This document shows, piece after piece, positions 21,000 to 32,021 of a DNA stretch of 64,000 nt; position 1 is the stretch's first letter; every line of letters starts with the position of its first letter. Under the pieces are notes generated by a model. It was not told where the DNA came from, ran no database searches, and saw only the letters and a program-made list of their open reading frames with translations. Origin of the DNA: Eunapius fragilis (lineage: Eukaryota > Porifera > Demospongiae > Spongillida > Spongillidae); contig OY811974.1 of assembly GCA_963681505.1 (NCBI GenBank), positions 4,637,271 through 4,701,270 of the forward strand. Direction: 5' to 3'. The position numbers and the translations under genes are program-made.

Positions 21000-22923
21000 T
21001 CATGCCGCAAAAAGCCAAAGGGGAAAAAAAGCAAGAAGTATAACAATTATACACATGTATGTTTGACTATCATTATTTTTGTTTTTCATCAAATCTGAGG
21101 AATCATGCACTGAAGGAGATAGATTAATCAATGCACAACATACATGCACCAATTTATCAATAGTGGGTTCTGTGTCTTTGCTACTTTTCAATAAACTAAT
21201 AGGTACAACATTCTGCAGTATAGTATACTTCTGCTTTAAAGATCCAATGACTCGCTCCACATGAATTCGAACTAGAGATAATTCCCTGCTCCAGTCCACC
21301 TCCACTTTCTCCAACTGTCTTTTTCCTCTCGTGAATGGAGGAATCTTAACTTCAGCCATGACCATATTGGCATAATCATTACATGTAAAGCCTCGATCGG
21401 CCACTATCACATCTCCTACACAAATTGAAAAATCGAATTCATTGTGCATGTATAATCATCACAAACTATTCATACCTGGATTGAGAAAATCAATCTATTT
21501 TGACTGCTCAACAATCTCTTTGTCTGTCATGCGTCCACCCACACAATCAGGATATTGTTCCTTGAGGTGTTATGCCCAACAGAAACTTCACTGTAGAGTG
21601 ATGCTTATAATTACTCCACACTTGCGCAGGTGCCAGAAGATCAGAGGAACGTTCAATAAATACCTCGGTACAGTCGACGATAACACAGCAATTGTTAAAG
21701 AACTTCCTGAATGAAATTAGCATTGTTTTTCAGAGCATTTCCCTGTCTGGCCACTTGATCAGATAGTGTAGTCTAGCAGCAGCAACTTCAAGGACTGCAT
21801 GAAAGCATCTGGTGACAGTGGATTTGTGCACACCGAAACGGTATGCCAAGTCTTCATTGTAAAGACCAAGGCGAATTTTCATCAGGAACATCAAAACCAT
21901 TGCAAATTTAGACAACTTCTTGCAGTCAGGCAAAGAAGGTGACAGCAAATTAAGTAGTGCATTAAAAATGCTTCGGCAATAATATGCAAAACATTATTGC
22001 AGCAACAGAAAACCATTACCTGTACAGAATTTTAATTTTTCTTCATTCTGACAAAGAGAATGAGGGGAAAGTTGAGATACCTCTTCTACGGTATCTGTTT
22101 GGCTACCAGCATCTACTGTACTCATCCAAGCAGTCAGACACTCTACTGAGATCATGTCAATGCTAGCTTGGCATGATGCAGTATTCCTGACTTCCTCAAC
22201 ATTATCTGTTTGACATTCACCAGAAATCATGTCAACACTGGCTTGACATGCAGTGCTGAGTAAAACAAACTCCTCCGCAAAACTCTGAAGTGCAACTGAC
22301 AACACGCCATTAAATGACATGAGTAAGAGTTACTTCTATGATCAGGTAAAGCTTCTCCAATGTGTTCTACTACTTCTGGTGCTACAATTGAGTCAAGCTG
22401 AATGATCGATGTGAGTCTGTATTGCACAAACTTATGAGTACAAAGCTAAAATTAAAATACAAAAATACCTTCTCACTATCATAATCTGTGGCATGCTGCC
22501 CAGTCTGTAGGATCGTTCCAGAACTACTAGCCCTCAATTCTGCTCTACGCTGAGATCGTTGGTAGCAATCGCGAGTTGGTAGAGTTGAACTGTATCCCAC
22601 GTTTTTGGTTGATACCCAATCTGGATTACGGAAGTCTTCCAAAGCGGCAGGCATTCCTGAAAGAAGTACAGCACATGTAGCTTAATTTGATACATCCGAG
22701 ACGTTAATACCTGATTCAAAGTGAACAGAACACACTCGATCGTGTGACGAAGGCGCCCAGTCTTTCCTTTGGATTTTGGATAGCCATTCGCTTTGTCTCC
22801 GAGACGACAACTCTTTTGCTCTTTGCTGTGCCAAAAATTTGCACAAGGTATAGGGAAGAACTTAATACTTTTGTCCTTGTCCGATCTCATCACGCATCCG
22901 TCAACACAGCAAGTTTTACCCAT
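21000..22923 (-). pseudogene. ISL2EU transposase: THAP finger, HTH_Tnp_4, DDE domain
   Basis: Minus-strand multi-exon gene starting at ATG 22923. THAP finger: MGKTCCVDGC ... SIKFFPIP, a frameshift, then RRQSEWLSKIQRKDWAPSS and VCSVHF, giving the C2CH ligands. A donor follows at the ESG codon. The next exon has ALEDFRNPDWVSTKN. A linker with DMISGECQTD-like repeats follows. An HTH domain (LSKFAMVLMFLMKIRLGLY, YRFGVHKSTVTRCFH, IKWPDRE) precedes the DDE core: [12 protein letters not shown] (first Asp), [20 protein letters not shown], then a deletion with stops near 21520-21560, then DVIVADRGFTC (second Asp) and VRIHVERVIGSLKQKY (Glu). All three catalytic residues remain, but the frame is broken. 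Its 3' end overlaps the convergent PHD-encoding end by ~100 bp. Confidence 0.83.
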
Positions 22924-23040
22924 TATTCCATTCACGCGTAGCACACTTTTGCCCCCAATACAATATAAAATCACTAGGGTCACATGATTGAACGTAAGAT
23001 CACGAGATCCATGCACCCCTCTATTGAGAAAAGTTAACGC

Positions 23041-23330
23041 CAGCCTGTCCCCACGTCGGTGGCTTTTTTATCACACGCGCCCGGCCAGAGTCGTTGTGTA
23101 CGCACCATAGGCATCACAGCCACAGGTGAGTAGACGTGCATGTCCCTGGTGTGCAGTGTATTTGGTGCGCAGGTGTCACCTGGTTCCGTGTGTGCGTCCC
23201 TGGTGCGTAGGTGTGTCGTTCTGTAGTCGTATCCTTAGTGTGCGAGTTAATTCCTTCTTACCACATGCAATGCAGTCATCCATTCCTTCATTGTCACTTA
23301 GGGCCATTCATGCATGCATATCAGATTAAC
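23041..23330. repeat. Dispersed repeat, copy 1 (matches 28690-28900)
   Basis: Shares GTTGGTGGCTT/GTCGGTGGCTTT, GAGTCG, CCATAGGCA, GTGAGTAG and GTGTGCGAGTTAATTCC with 28690-28900 in the same orientation, at moderate identity. The partner repeat of this block lies at 24040-24180 and 28310-28450, in the opposite relative order. Confidence 0.6.
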
Positions 23331-23452
23331 CAGAAAGTGTAAATTATACATGTCCACGACATTTTATTCCGGAGACTGTAAGTAAATATTCGCACAGGGC
23401 GCTGCAGACGCCCACTGATCGAAGCGAAAATACGCGTATAAATGGCGGTCTG

Positions 23453-23602
23453 CAGTAGCGGATCCAGAGGGGGGGCTGAAACAATATTCACAATTCATAT
23501 AAGGCATTGTCTGTACTATATATGGTGAAAATGAATTGTGAATATGATTTTAGCCCCCCCCCCCCCCCCCCCCCCCACCCTCCCCCTCTGGATCCGCTAC
23601 TG
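23453..23602. mobile_element. hAT-like MITE, 150 bp
   Basis: The ends CAGTAGCGGATCCAGAGGGGG and its inverse CCCCCTCTGGATCCGCTACTG enclose a foldback interior (ACAATATTCACAATTCAT against ATGAATTGTGAATATG) and a C-tract. No clear 8-bp duplication was found. Same terminus class as 12375-12871 but a different family. Confidence 0.82.
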
Positions 23603-25720
23603 GTTTGGATCCAACCGGAAGTGGCGTAAGCTCAACATCCCTGGTATATGACGGGGTTTTGTGAGCCCCATGATTCTTCATTCTAGCACAACCTTCATAG
23701 CTATGTAGTTTTAACGACGGCAGATATATCCCCAGGCCATGCAAGATCAATCGCTTGTTTCACTGTGTGACGCATCAGCTGGTCACTCTTACAAGCCGGC
23801 GCTGGAATTTTAACTTTTGACAGGTGAAAGGGGTTCGTAAGGACATTATTGCGTGCACTTAGATAGCAATTGTAAAAGCCAAGGATAATCAGAACGAGAA
23901 AGAGACGCAACTATAGAACAAGACAAAACATATAAAACGAAGTAAGGGATAAAATAAGTTTGTAATGCCCTTATTCCAGCATCGTTCACTTGTATCACAA
24001 ACCACATCTCGTGCACGCGGTGCATTTATTTTAGATCTAGTGCGATTCCTAGAATGAAGGTAGAGTTATGATTTCAGCACACGGTAAACATTAGAAAGAA
24101 TAAGTAAACGGCAAATAAGTAAACAGGTATAGTAAACATAGCAGTAAACAAGTTTAACAACTAACAATTAACAAGTCACGCAGTACTGAATGCAATTAGT
24201 ATCACACAGGCCTGTATCAACAATGTAACATCTGCTGGGTGTAAAGGTATTGCTTTGTTGCCATAGCAACATCACAACTTCATTTACCATTCAATTCAGT
24301 TTTTACCCTTGGAGTAGAAGACACCAAATTTGACCATACATGGTATGCTTTAATACATGTAGTTATGCATACACATACACAATAATATATTTACACATGT
24401 GCGCACACCCATACACACTGATATTTGCTAACTCATGCAGATACACACACTCACACACATGCACACACGTATATACACACACAATGTCCTTATTTCCCAT
24501 ATATGGTATGCATTAACCATAAAATACACACATTCACACATACATGTACATAATAAACGCTAAGGCATAATACACACATACACATAGTAAAAATAAAATA
24601 AAGAGGATGTACCCTTGTCGGATAGTTCAGCAAACCATGTCTTATCCCTAGCACGAACTGTACCTGCACAATATGTTACGTAACTCCCTTGCCACCTTTT
24701 TCGTGCCTGCACTATAACAGTAATGCATTACACAGTTAAAATAAATGTATACCATACCATGCCATGTGTCATAGGAATTGACCATCCCAAACTGTATCCT
24801 GCTGTATGTACATGTATGATATCCTGGTAGTCATGGGCAACCTCTGTGATGTTCAATCCTCATTAAAGTAAAGAAATGAAATTGTTTAAAAATAATAAAA
24901 ATAATAAGAAAAACCGTTTCCAAGGGAAAACCTCGGGCAATAGCCTTCCAATCCTGGGGTCATGTCTCTAGAGGAATGTTGATAACCCAGTAGATACATA
25001 TTTCTACACCTGCATGAATGAAATTAATTTCCAAAACTGACAAAGGTTATAACTTTAAAGTTCCACTTGTAATGTAGACAGGGTTTGTCTTCACACGATC
25101 TACATGCAGCAGCCTTCATGTACTCTTCAACTGCGTTGGATATTATTTGCTGGTAGAGTCTGTCCACATAAACTGATGACAACGGATTATAGCAATAAAT
25201 AACAATATGCATGAATCAGCTCATTCCCTAGTGTATTGCTGCTTCACTTCACCCAAACCAGCAAATGCACAGAAATTAATGCACTGGTATGGTAACATGC
25301 CAGCAAAAGTGAAACCAAATACTCTTGGTACTCATACATCTGATTAGCAAGACAATGACCAGACAGAACTCTGGAACTTGCCTGGGCTAACAAACTGTAT
25401 GAAGTATTATACAGTAGAACAAGCTACCGAGTACTCAGACCTTTGTGAAAAGTGCTAATGTCCAATAGGTACTTGTTAGACACCTGAACAATGACCCTTG
25501 AAGGCCTTTCGTTCGACCACAAAGAGGTCTTGACCACTGGGGTCTCCGTCTCCCACGTGTTTAGATCGCTATATTTCATGTAGGACTTATCTTTTTTGGT
25601 AACAATAAACACCAATGAACAGCCGTACATGTATAATACATATTAACTAACCCGGAGAGTCCATGCAACATCATTTTTCTTACCTAGAACTGGATGTTCC
25701 GCTCCTTGTTACTGGGACAC
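23603..25720. other. Noncoding, with a dispersed repeat and CA-rich tracts
   Basis: 24040-24180 (TTATGATTTCAGCACACG ... AGCAGTAAACAAGT) recurs at 28310-28450. 24340-24600 is rich in CACACA/CATACA with two copies of a CCATAnATGGTATGC motif about 180 bp apart. No gene recognised. Confidence 0.5.
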
Positions 25721-25725
25721 TCTCA

Positions 25726-27527
25726 GGGTCATTCCGTGGGCTGTCAGGAATGAATTGGACAGCACCCCTCAGATTTGTGTGCAATTTATCATATTTGCTT
25801 GACCTAATATGGATGTTACTTTAACGCATTAATTTTTAAAATCGCACGAGTGGTTTACGAATTAACACCGTCATGAATAATTAATTGTTTTCCACTTTGA
25901 AGACTCATAACTCCCTACTCACAGAACGTGTATGCCTATTGTTGGCATCAAATTGAAGTTCTCTTAGTATACAATCCGACTATAATATGTTTCTTTGGGA
26001 GAGGCGAAAGGGTTAACGAATAAATGTTTATACAGCACGGTTTTCAATATTTAAGTCACTTGCAGGGTGATACTCAAGAATTTTGTTTTTGTATGTGAAA
26101 ACTGTTCATTGTCCTTACATTTTACAAAAATAAAAAGTCTGAGTATCAGCTAGTTCTGAGAACTGCAGAGGGTTAAAGGGCAAGACGCCATTTTTAATTT
26201 CTTCATGGTTGATTTTATCACTAATGAGAAGCAAGTGTTGTTTAGATACGTCTCAAGGGTATTACATAACACTGTCCTCAACTATCACAACAGTAAGAAA
26301 GGGCGTTGGTAATTTAAAAAATGATTTTTAGTACATCGAATTGCGCATTTATTGGAAACCGTTACTAAGCCTTCTCATAATGGGATCGTTGCTTAGGTAA
26401 GCGTGCTCGTTATTACTGTCATAAGTGGTTAAAGCTCAACATTTCTTTTGATTGGAAGTAAAAAGGTTTAAATGAACCGGCGGTGAGACCTATTCAACCG
26501 GCTCAAGAAGTGGTGGTCCCTCAACCTGTTTATGCGCTGGTTGACGGCGTACCGGGGATCGGGGATCCCACCCGCGCGCGTACCGGGGATCCCACCCGCG
26601 GCACCACTACCGATCCCACCCGCGGCACCACTACCGTGGTGCCGCGGGTGGGATCCCCGGTACGCGCGCGGGTGGGATCCCCGATCCCCGGTACGCCGTC
26701 ATCCAGCGTATAAACAGGTTGAGGGACCACCACTTCTTGAGCTGGTTCAATAGGTCTCACCGCCGGTTCATTTAAACCTCGTTGTTCCTTTTTACTTCCA
26801 ATCAAAAGAAATGTTGAGCTTTAACCACTTATGACAGTAATAACGAGCACGCTTACCTAAGCAACGATCCCATTATGAGAAGGCTTAGTAACGGTTTCCA
26901 ATAAATGCGCAATTCGATGTACTAAAAATCATTTTTTAAATTACCAACGCCCTTTCTTACTGTTGTGATAGTTGGGGACAGTGTTATGTAATACCCTTGA
27001 GACGTATCTAAACAACACTTGCTTCTCATTAGTGATAAAATCAACCATGAAGAAATTAAAAATGGCGTCTTGCCCTTTAACCCTCTGCAGTTCTCAGAAT
27101 TAGCTGATACTCAGACTTTTTATTTTTGTAAAATGTAAGGACAATGAACAGTTTTCACATACAAAAACAAAATTCTTGAGTATCACCCTGCAAGTGACTT
27201 AAATATTGAAAACCGTGCTGTATAAACATTTATTCGTTAACCCTTTCGCCTCTCCCAAAGAAACATATTATAGTCGGATTGTATACTAAGAGAACTTCAA
27301 TTTGATGCCAACAATAGGCATACACGTTCTGTGAGTAGGGAGTTATGAGTCTTCAAAGTGGAAAACAATTAATTATTCATGACGGTGTTAATTCGTAAAC
27401 CACTCGTGCGATTTTAAAAATTAATGCGTTAAAGTAACATCCATATTAGGTCAAGCAAATATGATAAATTGCACACAAATCTGAGGGGTGCTGTCCAATT
27501 CATTCCTGACAGCCCACGGAATGACCC
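25726..27527. mobile_element. 1.8-kb near-perfect palindrome (foldback transposon) with 4-bp duplication
   Basis: Two ~900-bp arms are almost exactly complementary from GGGTCATTCCGTGGGCTGTC (25726) to the inverse ending at 27527. The centre (~26560-26700) is a GC-rich set of nested inverted and tandem motifs (GATCCCACCCGCGGCACCA). CTCA flanks both ends (25722-25725, 27528-27531), a 4-bp target duplication. No transposase-like frame lies in the arms. A 0.58-kb relative with the same termini is at 63216-63793. Superfamily not assigned. Confidence 0.9.
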
Positions 27528-27612
27528 CTCAGTTTGTTGCAATGCACTGTCCAGCAATGCATTCAAAACCCTGATGCCTGGCTGCTGAACGCATCATTAT
27601 TTTATTTTTGAA

Positions 27613-27766
27613 GTGGGAGTTTCAGTAGTACAGGAACCGAAGCAGCCGAAGTACGAAAAGTATGACAGTAAGTGCTCTGATCTAGGTTGGCGTTCCACCC
27701 CTCTAGCTGTGGAGACATATGGGGCATGGGCCGGGAACCGAAACATTAAAAACATTTTGATTGCCA
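27613..27766 (+). pseudogene. Possible retroelement-derived fragment
   Basis: A plus-strand frame contains EPKQPKYEKYDSKC and LGWRSTPLAVETYGAW. This resembles the conserved stretch near the C-terminus of endonuclease/RT proteins of invertebrate retroelements (a Tyr-Asp-x-Lys-Cys then Pro-Leu-Ala-Val-Glu pattern). No catalytic motif is included and the frame ends soon after. It is recognised by resemblance only. Confidence 0.35.
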
Positions 27767-27899
27767 TCCTCACAAATAAACCGAAGTTCGTGATATTTTC
27801 TAAACCGGTATGGCAAACCTGGGGCAATGTAATACATTTCCACATTCTCCGCATTTCATGTCACTGCAGAGTGTGTTCTGAACTCAGCTGCTAGAATTG

Positions 27900-29163
27900 C
27901 ATGAGCAGGGATGCATAACAGTGACATAGAACGCGTCTACGGTACCATTGTCCGAATTTGTGACCAAGATGTCTGCTGGTACAGTCCTTGAGCAGTCTTG
28001 TCCCCAGCTACTACCATCTTGAAGGCATGAAGATAAGCCATCCAGCGGAAAGTATAGGTATTTATTAAATCTAATAAAAGTTGGTACATCCTTACCGATG
28101 ACGTCACGTGAATGTCACTCGCTACGTACGCTTTGGCTATAATTGAGACTGATTATGTTATATACATGTGCAGACCGTACAATGTAATACAACGGAGGGT
28201 TGAGCGAATAGGCACTTCTCTTTACGGTAATGGAGTCCTTTGTCTTGACTCTTGGCGACGTTGAAGAAGGGCACGTAGGTTCCGCAGGTGTTCCGATGCA
28301 TCAGGTTCCTATATAATGATGGTACAATTATGATTTCAGCACACGCTAAACATTAGAAAGAATAAGTAAACAGCAAATAAGTAAATAGCTAGTAAAACAT
28401 AGCAGTAAACAAGTCTAACTGCTAACAATAAATTAAAAAGACATGCTGTACAGCTGACGCGCGTGACCTCATCATGTATATAGCCGCATGTAATTTATCC
28501 GTTAGTCGGGTGCAGTCCTTGAAAGCGTTCTGCTCCCAAAAACTCTATTAAGCCATGGGATAGTTACTACCACGCATATCACAGATAGTTCAGAACGCTT
28601 CCAAAACTTCCGTCTCGCAGATATATTACGTAAGTTGACATAATTACTGATTAACGTTACGATCGCATTGGCATTACTACATCTAAGTACATACGCCAGC
28701 CCATCCCAACCTGACGTTGGTGGCTTACGTGCCCGGAGTCGACGTATAAGAGCCATAGGCAACTAGTGAGTAGCCTGAGCTGTGTAGGCGTGTCCTCGGT
28801 TTTTGTATTGTTCCCTAGTGTGTAGGTGTGTTCCCGGTTCAATTCTGTGGCGTCAAGTTCACTTCGTGTGCTAGTTAATTCCTCTTACCACTCCTCCATA
28901 TCTGCTTACACATGTTCCAATAACCATTTTAATTCCTTAACGCTAAATGTGCGGACTTGCACGCGTTTGTCCTAGGGTGTTGTAGTTCATATATAATTAT
29001 TCAATGACTCTTACCTTAGTACAACCGATCAATTCAGATACCAGGCCAGCGGTTTGGGGGAGACGTAAGGCACAACTGATGATCGATGTGCCTAGGGGTA
29101 CCCCTCCCACCCATCTAGGGTGCATGGGTGGGGGAGTGCTGTAAGCTTCCCCAGCCCCAGAAG
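27900..29163. other. Noncoding, with dispersed-repeat copies
   Basis: Holds the second copies of two dispersed repeats: 28310-28450 (matching 24040-24180) and 28690-28900 (matching 23041-23280). No gene recognised. Confidence 0.5.
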
Positions 29164-29171
29164 CCGGTGTC

Positions 29172-29362
29172 ATAGCGGATTTTGTCCCCCCCCAAAAAGT
29201 GTCCCCCCCGGACACAATCCGCTATCGGATTCTGTCCGGGGGGACACAATCCGCTAGCGGACTCTGTCCGGGGGGACGCAATCCGCTAGCGGATTCTGTC
29301 TGGGGGGACATGTTCTGCTAGCGGATTCTGTCCCTCCTCCGCAGAATGTGTCCCCCCCCACC
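29172..29362. repeat. Subterminal palindromic array (TCTGTCCGGGGGGACA)
   Basis: Four to five units of about 37 bp: GCTAGCGGATTCTGTCC followed by GGGGGGACACAATCCGC. Each unit is itself a palindrome. The counterpart is at 31000-31130 near the other end. Confidence 0.85.
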
Positions 29363-29499
29363 TCCAACAATAAATCCATTGCGTTTGATTAGCGAGCGTG
29401 TAGGCATGCAGCTTTGTATGGTGAAATGGTCGCCAAATGCTCAGATACATATTAATTTTACAAGAAAAGCTGGAAATGTTTTGATCAAACAATAAATCA

Positions 29500-30711
29500 G
29501 TATCTCAGTTACACACACAGGAAGAGCAACACCATTTGTCCTCATGCAGTGTTGGGAAGTGTGAGAATACCATGCAACACATTTGATAAGGAACCATTTG
29601 TGACAGGTGTCACATTGCACCAAGTCTCCGTAAGCGGTGTCAGGCATCAGACACGCACAATAAACATAAATATCTCTAGGGATCGTTGCAGTGTTTGATT
29701 ATACCAAACCATTTGTTTGAGGTTGGTATATGCTGTAGATTATCCTGTGTTCAGTTCCCATTAATTGAAACAGTACTGCATTGACTCTGTTCACAAATTC
29801 ACGTCCTTGATCTGATATGGTGACATTGGTGCAACCATGCCTGTAAAGAAGTTATACATGTTATGATATGCCAATATGTTTATAGCCTTATATGTAAACT
29901 GAATTAATAACTCATATACATTTGCCTGCATATAATCTTATACAGAAACTCAGCAACTGCATGCTCTTGCAGTCTTGTCAGCTATAGACTCAGGCCACTT
30001 AGAAAAGTAATCAACTAAGGTGATGATGTAAAAATTGCTTCGTTCAGTTTTTGGGAGAGGACCAATCAGGTCTATTCCAACGTAAATTGATACATGCATG
30101 TATTAACTTAAGCTTAAGGCAGTCTTGATTGCTGATACCAAACACTAGGTTGTGTAGGTATATGGGATGCAGAGGGGCTGCGGTCTTCATAAACTTGGCA
30201 TGCACCATTGGTGCTTTAGCAAACATCGCACGTCTTAACGAACTCATGCACCTATACACCTTTCATCTGCGTCTTCCAGAAGAACCTCGATGAAACCTTA
30301 ATTTTCTCTTGTTTTATCCCTTCCCAGGTGTCCACCTATATATAAAACGCGCTATTATGATTATTGGATCGATCCTCGGACACTTTTCGGGCGCTTGGTT
30401 ATCGACGTTGGTGATCTATATACCAACTGTTTACACACGTGCATTGTATAAAATCAGCTTGCGTAAAGACCAAGACTAATGCAAAAGCTTTAAATAGTTG
30501 GTTTCGATCATGAAGCTTAATTTTGATAACCGAGCCCCGATACGTGTACGTATATACATGTATGTGCACTGCAGTCATACTCACTTTCTTTGGACGAATG
30601 GCATGAATGAAGGATTCGTTCTATTTCTTCTACGCCTCTAGGAACTTGAAGATATTCAATTTTCCCTCTTTCTCTAGAAAGCTGAAAATTGCATTGTATA
30701 CTCTTCTTCAT
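29500..30711 (-). pseudogene. Integrase (H2C2 + rve core) with PHD-finger remnant
   Basis: Exon 1 starts at ATG 30711 (MKKSIQCNFQLSRERGKI ... EEIERILHSCHSSKE) and ends at a GTGAGT donor near 30590. Later pieces: VSSRFFWKTQMKG and FVKTCDVC (zinc-binding region, about 30310-30230), KFMKTAAPLHPI, then IDLIGPLPKTERSNFYI with TLVDYFSKWPES (first catalytic Asp, about 30080-29990). After an intron-like gap comes HGCTNVTISDQGREFVN (second Asp, about 29830) up to IYQPQTNGL. The frame then jumps past the position of the catalytic Glu, which is deleted, to YVYCACLMPDTAYGDLVQC and CHKWFLIKC at 29690-29580. This is a PHD finger whose conserved His is Leu. Multiple lesions; non-functional. Confidence 0.75.
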
Positions 30712-30999
30712 CCATAATGCTGCAGCTGACTATACTGAAAGCTAATAGCTAATACTACTAATAATAGCAGCAGCTGCAAAGCGCACCACGTGCAACTTGG
30801 AAGGGCGGAGGGGACAATATTCAGGGCCGCAGCCAGGACGTCTGGCGGGAAGGTAGATTGATAGCACTGCGGGACTGAAGGGGGGGGGGAGGGGAGGGGG
30901 AGGGTGTGTGGTTTCTGGCTTGATGCAAAAAGCGGGCGGCGCTTATAGGACCTGACACCAACAAAAATAACCGGAATGGCCATGCATCGGTTGTGAGGG

Positions 31000-31132
31000 G
31001 GGGGGGGGGGGGGACAATATCTGCGGAAGGGTGACAATATCTGCTAGCAGATTATGTCCGTGGGGGACAATTTCCGCTAGCAGATTATGTCCGGGGGGAC
31101 AAAATCTGCGGGGGGACAGAATCTGCTCCGAC
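31000..31132. repeat. Right subterminal array of the second Ginger-like element
   Basis: Units of GACAATATCTGCTAGCAGATTATGTCC alternate with GGGGGACA, the inverse-end counterpart of 29172-29362. A G-tract and the sequence GTTTCTGGCTTGATGC at 30880-30930 just inside it resemble part of the 50-bp unit at 12424-12672. Confidence 0.8.
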
Positions 31133-31137
31133 ACCGG

Positions 31138-32021
31138 CAAGGCGGCAACTTCATGAGTTTCAGTTGGAAATATAACATCATAGCATACGGAATAGATTGT
31201 ACTAAGTGAAACACGTAAGATAAACATAACTCAAGGCACAAACTATGGATCGTTTAAAACCTTACTAAAGACTAACTTGCTTGCAAGCATATATATTTTG
31301 GACTGATAGTGCTGACTCAGCACACATCTTATGAGTTTCATAGCCATATGCCCTGATACTTTACTGTCTGCCCATATGGCCATTGAATCGCTCTGTTGCA
31401 TGCTTCCAGTCTTTGCTTATAAGTATCAAGAGTGAGACAACTATTCTTTTAATCAACTGTTTGATTCTTGTCATGCGCCCATGGGGCACGACTAGTGTCT
31501 GTATCCACCCGCCATGCAGCTGCTTGGCTGATCACTCTATCATACATTCATTCAACCAAGCAACTCCATGGGGGCCAGGAGTGGCCTGGGCTCGGATGGA
31601 CTCCGAAATCGTCCGCCAGTAAGGCTAAAAGTTAAAACCAACCGAAATTAATAACCGATAGTGTTATTTGAATAATTAATTAATCAACGTTTGACCATAA
31701 TAGATTGATAATGAATATGGCCTCCTTCATGAACTGTCGAAAGGAAGCATGTACTAATTTTGATTGCTTTTACACATGCAGGGCGTCTGCGATAGAACGT
31801 AAAGTGAATGAATAATTCAGAGAACTACGAAGTGATTTTACTTCTTCTGAACCTATTACTGACCACCATTGGTAAATACTTAAATGGACAGTTGCAAAAA
31901 ATGGTATTAGCATTTCACATATTAACTTGTCAGGCTTATGTATCTGGATAGGGAGTGTACTACATGTAGTATTGTTATCATTGTACTGTTTGGTCTATTT
32001 TTATCTAATTATATTCATTAG
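31138..32021. other. Upstream region of the plus-strand receptor, no exon recognised
   Basis: No signal-peptide exon for the receptor at 32022 could be identified. Frame 31383-31622 is open but has no recognisable domain. Confidence 0.4.

Larger units (their letters stand above)
15471..21098 (+). pseudogene. ISL2EU accessory protein gene: SWIM finger, YqaJ-like nuclease, PHD finger
   Basis: Plus-strand multi-exon gene of the ISL2EU element. Exon 1 (15471-15767) and exon 2 (15827-15927) are joined by a GT-AG intron. Exon 3 (15990-16121) completes a SWIM zinc finger (CTCMAG then ACSH across the second intron), with one in-frame TAA shortly after. Exon 4 starts near 16174 (SVKDIQFYCPG, frameshift near 16350). 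The gene is then interrupted by the Helitron-like element and resumes at 20043. The YqaJ-type PD-(D/E)XK nuclease follows: QSKIKLWMQHRAGRITAS, YRWGLSHEKDAIEMY, YIGASPDAIINCKC, GVLEVKCPYTF, FVVWTP. A C-terminal PHD finger (WFHFDCLRIKSAPKGKWFCPSCR) ends near 21037. Viral-recombinase-like nuclease activity is known for the YqaJ fold; its role in transposition is not established here. Confidence 0.78.
15363..23022. mobile_element. ISL2EU-type DNA transposon (7.66 kb including a nested Helitron-like element)
   Basis: Imperfect ~105-bp terminal inverted repeats begin AGAGGGGTTGCACGG (15363) and, inverted, AGAGGGGTGCATGG (ending 23022). They share CATGTGACC, TTTATATTGTA and CGCGTGAATGGAAT. Both ends are flanked by the dinucleotide AT (15361-15362, 23023-23024), the target duplication I recall for ISL2EU elements. 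Two convergent genes lie inside: SWIM-YqaJ-PHD on the plus strand and THAP-HTH-DDE transposase on the minus strand, a combination known from this group. Without the nested 3,470-bp insertion the element is about 4.2 kb. Both genes carry lesions, so this copy is probably dead, but it is structurally complete. Confidence 0.82.
29168..31133 (-). mobile_element. Ginger-like DNA transposon with CCGG target duplication
   Basis: The ends TGTCATAGCGGATTTTGTCC (29168) and, inverted, TGTCGGAGCAGATTCTGTCC (ending 31133) fit the TGTNR rule of Ginger elements. They are flanked by CCGG on both sides (29164-29167, 31134-31137), the expected 4-bp duplication. Arrays of palindromic GCTAGCGGATTCTGTCCGGGG units occupy both subterminal regions. 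A degenerate integrase gene with PHD remnant runs on the minus strand. Length 1,966 bp, internally deleted. Confidence 0.72.
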
